Of a stretch of DNA of 64,000 nucleotides, positions 54,835 through 63,931 are shown piece after piece. Source of the DNA: Novipirellula herctigrandis. GTDB taxonomy: Bacteria > Planctomycetota > Planctomycetia > Pirellulales > Pirellulaceae. Location: positions 4,505,012 through 4,569,011 of the forward strand of contig SJPJ01000001.1 in the NCBI GenBank assembly GCA_007859835.1. Reading direction: 5' to 3'. How positions within the stretch are numbered: position 1 is the first letter of the stretch; each line of letters starts with the position of its first letter. Under the pieces are notes generated by a model that was not told the DNA's origin, searched no databases, and saw only the letters and a program-made list of their open reading frames with translations. The translations under genes and the position numbers were made by a program.

Positions 54835-57090
54835 ATGACCTCGACACCGCTGCAAGACCAACGTGATTCAGTATTTTCACTATCAACGCTCCCTGCTGAC
54901 CTGCTTTCGGGGTCGGTTGTGTTCCTGGTCGCCCTTCCATTGTGCCTGGGCATCGCCTTGGCTTCAGGCGCGCCGTTGTTCTCGGGACTCGTCACCGGAA
55001 TTCTCGGTGGCGTGGTCGTGGGCATGCTCAGTGGCTCGCATACCAGCGTCAGCGGTCCGGCGGCCGGGTTGACCGCGATCGTTGCAGCCCAAATCGCGAT
55101 CCTTGGTTCCTTTGAAGCGTTCTTGTTAGCCGTTTTGATTGCCGGGCTGATGCAAATTGGACTTGGAATCGCTCGCGCCGGTGCGCTGTCGGCGTTTTTT
55201 CCTTCGAGTGTCATCAAGGGCCTTTTAGCGGCGATCGGTGTGACGCTTATTCTGAAACAAATTCCACATCTCGTGGGCCATGACACGGACCCGGAAGGAG
55301 ACTTGGCGTTTTCTCAAGTCGACAATGAAAACACGTTTTCGGAATTCGTCTCGATGATAGGTGATATTCACCTTGGCGCACTCGTTGTCGGAATCGTGTC
55401 GCTCGCCATTTTGCTGTTTTGGGAAAAATATAAACCACTCAAAAATTCCCGTGTTCCGGCGCCGCTCGTGGTGGTTGTGTTGGGTGTCGTATTAAACCTA
55501 TTGTTCAAACGTATCGGAGGCCCTTGGGCAATTGGTGTTTCCCACTTGGTTCAAATCCCGATCGCGGAGTCGATGAGTGAGTTAACTGGTTTTCTGATGT
55601 TGCCGGACTTCTCTCAGATATTGAATCCTGCGGTTTATTTCGCGGCCGTAACGATCGCCATTGTCGCCTCGCTCGAAACACTGCTGAACCTCGAAGCGGT
55701 TGACAAGCTTGACACACAGCGCCGCAACTCACCTCCCAGCCGCGAATTGCTCGCACAAGGAGTCGGCAATGTTGTCGCGGGATTGATAGGCGGCTTACCA
55801 ATGACGTCGGTCATTATCCGTGGTAGCGTGAATGTCAACTCAGGATCAAAAACCAAGATGTCCGCTATTTTCCATGGCATCTTGCTGGCGGTTTGCGTGA
55901 TCCTGCTTCCCGTCTATATGAACATGATCCCCCTGTCCGCATTGGCGGCCATTCTGTTTGCGACCGGCTTGAAGCTTGCCAGCCCCACGTTGTTTCGACA
56001 AATGTGGAGCGAGGGCCGTTACCAATTCCTACCGTTCATTATTACGGTTGTTGCGATCGTCTTTACTGATTTGCTCGTCGGTATTCTGATCGGACTTGGC
56101 ATCAGTTTGCTGTTTATCCTCAACAGTAACTTGCGACGTCCGATTCGACGGATTGTCGAAACCCACGTCGACGGAGACATCATGCATATTGAATTGGCCA
56201 ATCAAGTGAGTTTCCTAAATCGTGCCGCACTCGACAAAGTCTTTAGTGAAGCGCCGCGCGGCAGCCATGTCCTGATTGACGCATCCGAAACGGATTATAT
56301 CGATCCGGATGTGCTCAGTTTGATCCGAGACTTCAAAGCCACAACGGCTGACGTCCACGGTGTGAAAGTGAGCTTAAAAGGATTTCGCACGAAGTATCAG
56401 CTTCATGATGAAATCCAATTTGCAGACTATTCCACCCGTGAACTACAGGACCGAGTCACACCGGAACAAGTGCTGGATTTTTTACGAGAAGGGAATCGAC
56501 GTTTTCGCACCGGCCAACGACTGACTCGCGACTTCGGCCGCCAACTTGAAGCGACCAAGGAAGGACAAAGCCCGTTAGCAGTGATCCTCAGTTGTATCGA
56601 TTCGCGAGTACCGGCTGAATTGATTCTTGATCTTGGACTCGGTGACATATTTAGCGTTCGTGTCGCGGGAAATGTGATCGGCACCAAGTCGCTCGGAAGC
56701 ATTGAATACGGCGCGACGGTGGCCGGTGCGAAATTGATACTTGTCCTGGGTCACACTCGATGTGGCGCCGTTACCTCCGCAGTCAAACTACTCTGTGACA
56801 ATCAAGACACCGAGCAGGCCACGGGGTGTTCGCATCTGCACGCCATCATCTCCGAAATCGAACCTTGCTTAGATCGAGAAAAATGCTGGATACCGAAGCA
56901 ACAAGACGAAGAGCAGACCAAGAGCCTTATTGACGACGTCGCAAAACGAAACGTGATGCATACCGTTTCGGCAATCATCGAGCGAAGCCCAGGAATCCGC
57001 CAAGCCGTTGAGGCGGGACGCCTAATGGTCGCCGGAGCGATGTATGATGTCGTCACGGGGAACATCGATTTCCTCAATGATGTAGAATAG
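54835..57090 (+). CDS. SulP-family anion/bicarbonate transporter fused to STAS and beta-carbonic anhydrase domains
   Basis: A 751-aa fusion. An N-terminal SulP transporter of 10-14 membrane helices (about 20-430) contains GLVTGILGGVVVGMLSGSHTSVSGPAAG and an LNLEAVDKLDTQRRNS loop. A STAS domain (about 440-545, ANQVSFLNRAALDKVFSE with HVLIDASETDYIDPDVLSL) follows, then a beta-class carbonic anhydrase (about 560-751). Its zinc site is predictable: Cys587 in LSCIDSRVP with the Asp589/Arg591 dyad, His640 and Cys643 in LGHTRCGAV. Such fusions are thought to couple bicarbonate or sulfate/chloride movement to CO2 hydration. It is a single transcription unit, divergent from the zinc-ribbon gene. Confidence 0.95.
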   Translation: MTSTPLQDQRDSVFSLSTLPADLLSGSVVFLVALPLCLGIALASGAPLFSGLVTGILGGVVVGMLSGSHTSVSGPAAGLTAIVAAQIAILGSFEAFLLAVLIAGLMQIGLGIARAGALSAFFPSSVIKGLLAAIGVTLILKQIPHLVGHDTDPEGDLAFSQVDNENTFSEFVSMIGDIHLGALVVGIVSLAILLFWEKYKPLKNSRVPAPLVVVVLGVVLNLLFKRIGGPWAIGVSHLVQIPIAESMSELTGFLMLPDFSQILNPAVYFAAVTIAIVASLETLLNLEAVDKLDTQRRNSPPSRELLAQGVGNVVAGLIGGLPMTSVIIRGSVNVNSGSKTKMSAIFHGILLAVCVILLPVYMNMIPLSALAAILFATGLKLASPTLFRQMWSEGRYQFLPFIITVVAIVFTDLLVGILIGLGISLLFILNSNLRRPIRRIVETHVDGDIMHIELANQVSFLNRAALDKVFSEAPRGSHVLIDASETDYIDPDVLSLIRDFKATTADVHGVKVSLKGFRTKYQLHDEIQFADYSTRELQDRVTPEQVLDFLREGNRRFRTGQRLTRDFGRQLEATKEGQSPLAVILSCIDSRVPAELILDLGLGDIFSVRVAGNVIGTKSLGSIEYGATVAGAKLILVLGHTRCGAVTSAVKLLCDNQDTEQATGCSHLHAIISEIEPCLDREKCWIPKQQDEEQTKSLIDDVAKRNVMHTVSAIIERSPGIRQAVEAGRLMVAGAMYDVVTGNIDFLNDVE

Positions 57091-57179
57091 GGCGAGTTAG
57101 GTGCTATCTACATTGAGCTGGCCAACGTATTGGGCGGCTTATGCCTAGCCACCAACAACTCCCCTTTAGGCTTTTCAAA

Positions 57180-58757
57180 ATGAAACGTCAAATCGTCCGC
57201 TGTCTTGCATCTCGTCGGTACTCCCAATGGACACTGCGGTATTCCCAATGGACACTGCGGCCCACGGTGGTTTTGATCGCAGCGTTATTTGTTGCACATT
57301 GTTTTGTCGTTGATAGTTATGCAGCAGTAACTTCACCACCGAATGTTGTCGTCATCTTCATCGATGACATGGGATACGCGGACATCAATCCATTTGGTGG
57401 AACCAAGTATCCGACGCCTCACTTGGACGCGATGGCTGCCAATGGTCGAACATTTACCGACTTTGTCGTCTCGTCCGCCGTTTGTTCCGCGTCGCGATCA
57501 GCACTGCTGACCGGCTGTTATCACCGACGCATCGGCATCTCGGGTGCGCTTGGCCCTAAGTCCAACATCGGCATCAATGCGGACGAGACGACGTTGGCCG
57601 AAGTATGTCGATCCAAGGGCTACTCGACAGCCATCTTTGGGAAATGGCATCTTGGGCATCATCCCAAATTCTTGCCAACCCAGCACGGATTTGATGTGTT
57701 CTATGGCATCCCCTACAGCAACGATATGTGGCCACTGCACCCGGATTACTTAGCTCGCCGAGCGAAGAACCCAAACACCAAATCGCCATGGCCTGATTTG
57801 CCAATGATCTCGTCGACCCGCGATCATGGGTACGAAATTGTCAATGACAATGTCCAGCCGTCCGACCAAGAACAAATGACGCGCCAATTTACCGAAAAAG
57901 CGGTCGAATTTATTCACCAGAACGACGATCATCCTTTCTTCTTGTATTTGCCTCATCCGATGGTCCATGTACCGCTGTACGTTTCGGAAACCTTTCGCGG
58001 AAAGAGTGGACAAGGCTTGTTTGGCGACGTTGTGATGGAAGTCGATTGGTCAGTCGGCCAAGTGGTTCAAGCGATCGAAGACATCGGAGCGACTGAAAAT
58101 ACGATCGTCGTCTTCACAAGCGACAACGGCCCATGGTTGTCTTATGGAACACATGCAGGCCACGCAACGCCACTGCGTGAAGGAAAAGGAACCATGTTCG
58201 AAGGAGGTTACCGCGAGCCAACCATCATGCAGTGGAAAGGCAAAATCCCTGCAGGCACGACTTGCGACAAACTCTGTAGCACGATCGATCTATTGCCAAC
58301 GGTCGCAAAATTAATCGGAGCCGAGTTACCCGAAAAGAAAATCGACGGAAAGGATATCCGCCCATTGTTGTTCGGGGAACAGGATGCGGTTTCCCCTCAT
58401 GATGCCTTTTGGTGCTATTACAAAGGGGGGGAATTGCAAGCAGTACGGAGCGAGCGATTTAAACTAATGTTCCCGCACGCCTACCGAACTTTGGATGGTC
58501 GTGAGGGTCGATCCGATGGTCTACCGATTTCATACAAAATGAACAAAACGGCTTTGTCCTTGTTCGATCTCGACAACGACATATCGGAAACAACGGATGT
58601 GAAAGAAAAATACCCGGAGGTTGTCAAGGAATTGATGGCTGCTGCCGAACAAGCTCGCAAGGAACTCGGCGACAAACTAACCAAGCGAACCGGAAGCGAG
58701 CTCCGTGCCCCAGGGAAGATGGCCGAGGGCGACGAATCAATGGCTCTGAATTGGTGA
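57180..58757 (+). CDS. Secreted sulfatase (formylglycine-dependent, arylsulfatase type)
   Basis: A 525-aa type I sulfatase that hydrolyses sulfate esters, in marine planctomycetes probably those of sulfated polysaccharides. The FGly motif CSASR (Cys102 from this start) matches C-x-A-x-R. NVVVIFIDDMGYADINPFGG carries the metal-binding Asp pair, and FGKWHLGHHPKFLPTQHGFD is the second signature. HPFFLYLPHPMVHVPLY and TIVVFTSDNGPWLSYG complete the active site. The N-terminus contains a membrane/signal segment (TVVLIAALFVAHCFVVDSYA) and a duplicated YSQWTLR (21-bp DNA repeat, 57219-57260). An in-frame ATG at 57141 is an alternative start. Convergent with the GT9 gene. Confidence 0.93.
   Translation: MKRQIVRCLASRRYSQWTLRYSQWTLRPTVVLIAALFVAHCFVVDSYAAVTSPPNVVVIFIDDMGYADINPFGGTKYPTPHLDAMAANGRTFTDFVVSSAVCSASRSALLTGCYHRRIGISGALGPKSNIGINADETTLAEVCRSKGYSTAIFGKWHLGHHPKFLPTQHGFDVFYGIPYSNDMWPLHPDYLARRAKNPNTKSPWPDLPMISSTRDHGYEIVNDNVQPSDQEQMTRQFTEKAVEFIHQNDDHPFFLYLPHPMVHVPLYVSETFRGKSGQGLFGDVVMEVDWSVGQVVQAIEDIGATENTIVVFTSDNGPWLSYGTHAGHATPLREGKGTMFEGGYREPTIMQWKGKIPAGTTCDKLCSTIDLLPTVAKLIGAELPEKKIDGKDIRPLLFGEQDAVSPHDAFWCYYKGGELQAVRSERFKLMFPHAYRTLDGREGRSDGLPISYKMNKTALSLFDLDNDISETTDVKEKYPEVVKELMAAAEQARKELGDKLTKRTGSELRAPGKMAEGDESMALNW
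57219..57260. repeat. 21-bp tandem duplication in the sulfatase leader region
   Basis: Two 21-bp units (57219-57239 and 57240-57260) differ at one base and duplicate YSQWTLR just before the hydrophobic signal segment. The duplication is in frame and recent by its similarity. Confidence 0.85.
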
Positions 58758-58768
58758 GCCGTCTTTTT

Positions 58769-58838
58769 GGTTCTTGTCGAACCCGATCAAATCGGTCGTG
58801 GTGATCCGCAATAGAATGTTCGAGGACACCACCACGAC
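58769..58838. terminator. Possible bidirectional terminator region between sulfatase and GT9 genes
   Basis: Two hairpins can form in the convergent intergenic gap: GGTTC-TTGTC-GAACC (58769-58783), and a longer inverted repeat GTCGTGGTG (58795-58803) with CACCACGAC (58830-58838). Neither has a good U-run, though a T-run (58763-58767) precedes the first. Confidence 0.35.
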
Positions 58839-58854
58839 GCATTCCGGTCGAACC

Positions 58855-59922
58855 TTAAGCTACCTTCTCGGCTAGCTTTCGCTGGAATTCGAGTTCGTCG
58901 ACCGCGGCGCACAAATGCTCCACACCAATCGCTCGCATGGCCGAGTTATCGGCGCGGCGACGGTGTCGTCGTGAACCTCGCTCGTAAGCCTTTTGTAACG
59001 CAATTTGGCCGTACGGGCCGCTGTCACCCGGCCGGGTCGCGCCGTACAAACCAATCGTAGGCGTTCCAACTGCGACCGCCATATGCAATGGCCCGGTATC
59101 ACCACTGATGAACAGGTCGGATGTACTGATCAATGCGGCTAAGTGATGCAGGTCAGTATCCGGTGCGAGAATCGCTGCACCGTCCGCTCGCGCCACTATC
59201 TGATTAGCCATTTTCTTTTCGTCGGGTGTTCCCCAAACCACGGCACTTTTCAAGTCGTAACGATCGCGAAGGTATTTGGCTGTCGAAGCAAACCGATCGG
59301 TTTCCCATAATTTGGATGCCCAAGTTCCGCCAGGATTCAGGACAGCCAACCGTGGATGCTTGACCATTCGTCGCCACCGGTTTGCCCATAAAATGGATGC
59401 GTCGGAAATCGGCAAATCCCATTGCACGCCTGGCGAATGAATCCCAAGAGGTGAAAGGAGTTCTAGAGATCGATCGGTTAAATGCCGAAACGCAGGCGCC
59501 ACTCGGACATTATTAAAGCATCGGCTCAGCTCACCGCCATGCGAACCCGCGTACCCGATCCGCTGTGATGCCCCCGCAATCCAACCAGCCAACGCCGACT
59601 TGGTGTTTCCTTGGCAGTCGATCGAAATATCGAATTCATGGCCACGCAATTTCGCCCGGGCGTCACGAATTCCCGATGGAGAAGTGAACCATTTTCGCTC
59701 GAGTTCGATCACAGCGTCGAGCGTCCGGTGACCGCGCACCATCGGTGCCGATTTCTTCTCGACCACCCAACCGATGTAGGCATCGGGGAACTCGCGCCGC
59801 AGTGCACAGGCAACCGGGAGCGTCAAAATCGCATCACCAATCGCACTCATGCGAGAAATTAGAATTCGGAGACCTGACCGATTGATTGACGGCACGGTTG
59901 ACGATTCTGGGGCATTTGACAT
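58855..59922 (-). CDS. Glycosyltransferase family 9 (ADP-heptose:LPS heptosyltransferase-like)
   Basis: A 355-aa GT-B fold transferase acting in lipopolysaccharide or other envelope glycan synthesis. The N-terminal signature RILISRMSAIGDAILTLPV ends with FPDAYIGWVVEKKSAPMV, and FDISIDCQGNTKSALAGWIA follows. The C-terminal donor-site motif DLFISGDTGPLHMAVAVGTP is strongly conserved in GT9 proteins. Start is the ATG at 59922. It stands alone between the sulfatase and the S46 peptidase genes. The actual sugar cannot be told from the sequence. Confidence 0.92.
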   Translation of the reverse strand: MSNAPESSTVPSINRSGLRILISRMSAIGDAILTLPVACALRREFPDAYIGWVVEKKSAPMVRGHRTLDAVIELERKWFTSPSGIRDARAKLRGHEFDISIDCQGNTKSALAGWIAGASQRIGYAGSHGGELSRCFNNVRVAPAFRHLTDRSLELLSPLGIHSPGVQWDLPISDASILWANRWRRMVKHPRLAVLNPGGTWASKLWETDRFASTAKYLRDRYDLKSAVVWGTPDEKKMANQIVARADGAAILAPDTDLHHLAALISTSDLFISGDTGPLHMAVAVGTPTIGLYGATRPGDSGPYGQIALQKAYERGSRRHRRRADNSAMRAIGVEHLCAAVDELEFQRKLAEKVA

Positions 59923-60215
59923 TCTTGCGATCCTTCGCCTGAGAAACTCGGTTCGTTGTGCGAGTCTAATCCTTCAACCCTCTCCAATGCCAGAGTGATC
60001 CCCGCATCGTGAAACCGACGGCGGAAATAACCCACTTCCAGCTTTCGGACTGGTTAAAAAGCTCGCATAGAGTGCTAGAATACGGCGAACCGCAGAAAAG
60101 AAGAGATGCAAGTTTGATATCATTTCAGGTTGCTTATTTTGAAATGGAGCCGAATTTGCAGCGTTTGAACCAGTCGGTTTCCCTCGCTTCCTATGCCTCC
60201 TATTGATGAATCTTC
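59923..60215. other. Intergenic region between divergent GT9 and S46 genes
   Basis: About 290 bp with no gene. It must contain both divergent promoters. I see no strong hairpin, repeat or recognisable operator; the short plus-strand open frame at 60009-60206 has no recognisable features. Confidence 0.4.
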
Positions 60216-62276
60216 ATGAAAATCCCATCACTGCTGATCCCTCTTATGTTTATTTTCACCACCAACGCATCGCTACCGGTCGAAGTACGTGGCGACGAAG
60301 GCATGTTCCTATTCAATGAGTTACCAACCGAACGACTCAAGCAGCGGCATGATTTTGATGCGACTTCTGCCTGGGCTGATGAACTTCGTTTAGCATCGGT
60401 TCGATTTAATGTTGGTGGTTCGGGCTCCTTCATTTCCAGCGATGGGTTAGTACTGACCAACCATCATGTCGCTAGCGACACGCTCCACAAACTCAGCACA
60501 CCTGAGATGAACCTGATTGAAAACGGCTACTTGGCCAAGACGCTCGACGAGGAACTCAAGGCACCCGACTTGGAATTGAATCAACTTGTGGCAATCGAAA
60601 ACGTCACGGAGCGGGTCAATGGGGCCGTTGCGGCGGACGCGACAAGCGAAGATGCCGTCAAACAGCGTCGCGCGGTGATCGCAACGATCGAAGCAGAATC
60701 GTTCGATGAAACGGGATTGCGAAGCAATGTGGTGACTCTCTTTGGCGGTGCCCAATACCACCTTTACCGCTACAAAAAATACACCGATGTGCGATTGGTT
60801 TGGGCACCGGAAACCGAAGCAGCATTCTTTGGCGGAGACGCCGACAATTTTGAGTATCCGCGTTACAACCTCGATGCGTCGATCATGCGAGTATACGAGG
60901 ATGGCAAACCGGCCAAGTTGGATCATTTCTTGCGTTGGTGCCAAGACCCGCTGGCCGACGGCGACCTTGTGTTTGTCAGTGGAAATCCCGGCCGGACCCA
61001 GCGAATCTTTACCGTCGACGCATTGAAGTTTTTGCGAGATGACCGGATTCCCTACACGCTCGACTATTTGCGTCGTAAAGAAATTTTGATGCAGCAATTT
61101 GGGCTCGAAGGGACCGAACAAGCACGACGTGCTCGCGATGAATTGTTTGGCATCCAAAACGCTCGAAAAGCTTACACCGGAATGCTAGGTGGGCTGCAAG
61201 ATCCGCAAACCTTTGTCGCCAAACGAGGTCGCGAAGACCGGCTTTTGAGCGATTTGAAAAAGGATCCTGAAATGGCGGATCTGGTATCGGCCTGGGCCGA
61301 CATCAAAGCGATTCAAGATGACAAACGCGAAATGCTCGATCAATCAGTCAGTTTGCGTAGCACCCTGTTTGATCTCGCTCTTCAGATTGTGTTGCTCACT
61401 CGTGAAGACTTGAAGCCGAACGAAGAGCGACTTCGCGAATTCACGGACTCGTCACGCGAATCCTTGATGCAAGAACTGCTAAGCACCGCACCAATCTATC
61501 GCGACTTAGAACAAGTCAAATTGGCGGACGAGATTTCGCGACAGATTGTCTTGCGAGGTGCCGACAATAGCCTCGTACAGGAAATCCTTACTGGGAAAGG
61601 TCCACGGGAACGAGCAGCAGCGTTGATTGAGGGAACCAAACTTGATGACGTCGACTACCGCAGTGAATTGATCGATGGCGGTCATGACGCGGTGTTCGGA
61701 AGCAAAGACCCGATCGTCGTGCTGGCTCGAACCTTGGAACCAGAGTATCGTCGTCTTCGCGAAAAGAACGAACAGATCCGAGAGCGTGAGCGACAGGCTT
61801 ACGCAAAAGTCGCTAAGGCAATTACGGCGATCGAAGGGACCAGCGGATATCCCGATGCGACGTTCACGCTGCGATTAGCCTTTGGGACCGTGAAAGGGTA
61901 CAACGAAGACGGAAAGTCGATTGATCCAACCACGAACTTCGCCGGTGCTTACGATCATGCCAAAGCACACCAAGGGCAGCCTGATTTTGATTTGCCACCG
62001 TCTTGGATGAAAGCAAAAGCAGAAGTCAATTTGGATACCCAACTGAACTTCGTTTGTACGGCTGACATCATCGGTGGCAACAGTGGATCGCCTGTGGTCA
62101 ACCGCAAAGGCGAATTGGTTGGATTGATCTTTGATGGAAACATTCAAAGTCTAACGAGCGACTATCTTTACAGCGACGACCAGGCTCGGGCGGTCAGCGT
62201 TTCAGGCGTCGGCATCCTCGAAGCACTGCGATCAATCTACAATGCAAAAGATCTAGCCGAATCGATTGGAAAGTAG
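60216..62276 (+). CDS. Exported S46-family dipeptidyl peptidase (DPP7/DPP11-like)
   Basis: A 686-aa serine exopeptidase with a signal peptide (MKIPSLLIPLMFIFTTNA). The chymotrypsin-type double-barrel core holds the catalytic His at 83/84 (LTNHHVASD), the Asp at 220 (NFEYPRYNLDASIMRVY) and Ser623 in GGNSGSPVVN. A helical domain (about 270-560) covers the active site and limits cleavage to dipeptides. The residue corresponding to the specificity position of DPP7/DPP11 appears to be Gly641 (FDGN), pointing to DPP7-like preference for hydrophobic P1 residues; this is an alignment by eye. It is a likely periplasmic peptide-degrading enzyme. Confidence 0.92.
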   Translation: MKIPSLLIPLMFIFTTNASLPVEVRGDEGMFLFNELPTERLKQRHDFDATSAWADELRLASVRFNVGGSGSFISSDGLVLTNHHVASDTLHKLSTPEMNLIENGYLAKTLDEELKAPDLELNQLVAIENVTERVNGAVAADATSEDAVKQRRAVIATIEAESFDETGLRSNVVTLFGGAQYHLYRYKKYTDVRLVWAPETEAAFFGGDADNFEYPRYNLDASIMRVYEDGKPAKLDHFLRWCQDPLADGDLVFVSGNPGRTQRIFTVDALKFLRDDRIPYTLDYLRRKEILMQQFGLEGTEQARRARDELFGIQNARKAYTGMLGGLQDPQTFVAKRGREDRLLSDLKKDPEMADLVSAWADIKAIQDDKREMLDQSVSLRSTLFDLALQIVLLTREDLKPNEERLREFTDSSRESLMQELLSTAPIYRDLEQVKLADEISRQIVLRGADNSLVQEILTGKGPRERAAALIEGTKLDDVDYRSELIDGGHDAVFGSKDPIVVLARTLEPEYRRLREKNEQIRERERQAYAKVAKAITAIEGTSGYPDATFTLRLAFGTVKGYNEDGKSIDPTTNFAGAYDHAKAHQGQPDFDLPPSWMKAKAEVNLDTQLNFVCTADIIGGNSGSPVVNRKGELVGLIFDGNIQSLTSDYLYSDDQARAVSVSGVGILEALRSIYNAKDLAESIGK

Positions 62277-62282
62277 ATTTAG

Positions 62283-62420
62283 CGAGGGATTTTTTACGCA
62301 TCGTTGTTGTTTTTACGCTTGTCAGTTGCTTCGACTTGGTTGGCCTATCAGCTGACGTTGACGTCGGCGATTTCGGTGCCATAGCGGATGGCGTTACGAA
62401 CGACACCGTGGCGATCAAGT
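62283..62420 (+). pseudogene. Remnant of an exported pectate-lyase-3-type (beta-helix) gene
   Basis: Reading plus strand in the frame of 62336 gives a signal-peptide-like FLRIVVVFTLVSCFDLVGLSA followed by DVDVGDFGAIADGVTNDTVAI. This matches the N-terminal pattern of pectate_lyase_3/GH28 beta-helix proteins (V-x-D-F-G-A-x-G-D-G-V-x-D-D-T-x-A-I). No initiator ATG remains at the expected place (TTA before CGC ATC), and after WFCN the match stops. Only about 45 of an expected 400-600 residues survive. It lies right after the S46 peptidase stop. It is read as the start of a lost polysaccharide-degrading enzyme gene. Confidence 0.6.
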
Positions 62421-62556
62421 GGTTCTGCAACAGGAAAGGCGGTTGCCGAAGCCACCGCGCAATGACGGCGAACGTGCTTGGCAGCGAGCCCCATTCAGGC
62501 TTGCTCGCTGCGATTGAGCACGAGCCTTTTGCCGCGGTGTCACGAGCGACCCGTTT

Positions 62557-63210
62557 TCAGCTACGTTGCGGAGAATTCCAGTAGCCGTCGAGGTGCGGTT
62601 TGGCAAGGTACTTTCGACCCCAGGTCAACAAACCGAGCTTGACCAGTACCCAAACGACATAGAAAACCAGCCCGACATAGGTCATGATCGAAGCGAATTG
62701 GGCCATTGCTTCACCGCCACCCGGACCAGCAGCGGTCGACTGAAAATAGGCTTGGTTGATCGGGATGATTTCGACCTGCATAAAACCGTTGAGGATTAGT
62801 CGAACGAATTCCCAGATGATCATGAACAAAAAGGTACGGCGAAGCAGTTGTCGGCTCCACGGCTTTCTCATGAACAAACCACCTCCGCCCGTAACCATCA
62901 TCGCGGTGAGTACCATTCCGGCGACTGCGATGAGGCAATTTGGAATCGCGTACCTTGAAACTACATCAAACATCTCTTTCTGCATCGCCGCTTGTGAGCC
63001 CTGAAACGGACCTCCCTGGCTGAACAAATCCGAAATGAACGGTGCGGCCACGGTTTGAATGATGACACTAAACGACGACATGAAACCAAGTGCGCCACCA
63101 AGAATGCTTAATACACCGACAACGGTCACGCCAAGCGGTCGCAGCATCGGACCATCCGATGTGACGATCGGTTGTGATTCGTGCGCCGCAATCGTATTGG
63201 AAGATTCCAT
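62557..63210 (-). CDS. Small polytopic membrane protein (hypothetical)
   Basis: A 217-aa protein with a short polar N-terminus (MESSNTIAAHESQPIVTSD) and about four membrane helices; the first is LGVTVVGVLSILGGALGFMS and the last VGLVFYVVWVLVKLGLLTW. The ATG at 63210 is chosen over a long frame from 63453 that overlaps the upstream gene. It lies 17 bp downstream of a similar small membrane protein gene, so the two form an operon. No family is recognised; the layout resembles other small planctomycete membrane proteins. Confidence 0.7.
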   Translation of the reverse strand: MESSNTIAAHESQPIVTSDGPMLRPLGVTVVGVLSILGGALGFMSSFSVIIQTVAAPFISDLFSQGGPFQGSQAAMQKEMFDVVSRYAIPNCLIAVAGMVLTAMMVTGGGGLFMRKPWSRQLLRRTFLFMIIWEFVRLILNGFMQVEIIPINQAYFQSTAAGPGGGEAMAQFASIMTYVGLVFYVVWVLVKLGLLTWGRKYLAKPHLDGYWNSPQRS

Positions 63211-63227
63211 GAGTTGTCTCAAATGGG

Positions 63228-63836
63228 TTAAGGTCGCGACAAATAAGCACTCTGAACATCGCGTGCCGAGTGACCTTGGTCGACAAAACGAAACGCTTCG
63301 ACCACGGGTCCGTTGAGCAGCACAATGAGTCCATAGATGACTAACGCCAATTGCGTTGGTAAACAATAGCAGGTGAACGCGGTGAGTAGTCCGGCACAAA
63401 GCACCACCATACTGAGCATACGGTTTCGAAACTGAGTCGTGCGAAAACCACAATAGACGGTTGCAGCCCCAAGGGCGAAGATCAACGTCCCCAAAATGCT
63501 ACCGCCGATCATCATCATCGGTCCAAATTCGGGGGGCATTGGCGTTGGGGCATTTCCCCCTTGTGCCGCCGCTTGCTGCTGCATCGCTTCAAGCATGCTA
63601 GGCATAAAAAACGCATAAAATGCAATCCCAACGGCCATCAATGCCATCAAGATGCCTTGCACGATCATCAAGACGCCCAAGATCTGAACTTGACCTACCA
63701 TGCCTCGCGAAACAACATCGGAAAGGTTTCCTGGGCTGCTGCTGACAACCACCGATGGGTCCTGTGCAGGCGAGTAAGGGTTCTGCGAATTCGGGCTTTC
63801 CGAGTCGCCTGGATCGAAAGGATTGTCGGTGCTCAT
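63228..63836 (-). CDS. Small polytopic membrane protein with polar N-terminus (hypothetical)
   Basis: A 202-aa protein. The N-terminal 40 residues are polar and Pro/Ser/Asn-rich (NPFDPGDSESPNSQNPYSP), followed by four membrane helices (ILGVLMIVQGILMALMAVGI at about 53-72 and three more around 100-170). The NPFDP/NPY start is a recurrent planctomycete pattern. It shares with its downstream neighbour the architecture polar head, helix, Met/Gln/Ala-rich loop and three helices, so they may be distant paralogues. Function unknown. Confidence 0.7.
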   Translation of the reverse strand: MSTDNPFDPGDSESPNSQNPYSPAQDPSVVVSSSPGNLSDVVSRGMVGQVQILGVLMIVQGILMALMAVGIAFYAFFMPSMLEAMQQQAAAQGGNAPTPMPPEFGPMMMIGGSILGTLIFALGAATVYCGFRTTQFRNRMLSMVVLCAGLLTAFTCYCLPTQLALVIYGLIVLLNGPVVEAFRFVDQGHSARDVQSAYLSRP

Positions 63837-63931
63837 TTATCGTTATCTCGCCACGAAGTTCAAAAACCGATGACTATCAATGCGTTCGCGGCAAGTCAGT
63901 ATACCGCCAACCGTCTTTCGTAGCGAATCGG

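Noticed and set aside
60447..61157. Minus-strand open frame of 236 residues
   Set aside because: It lies wholly inside the S46 peptidase gene, whose catalytic motifs are intact; the antisense product shows no domain.
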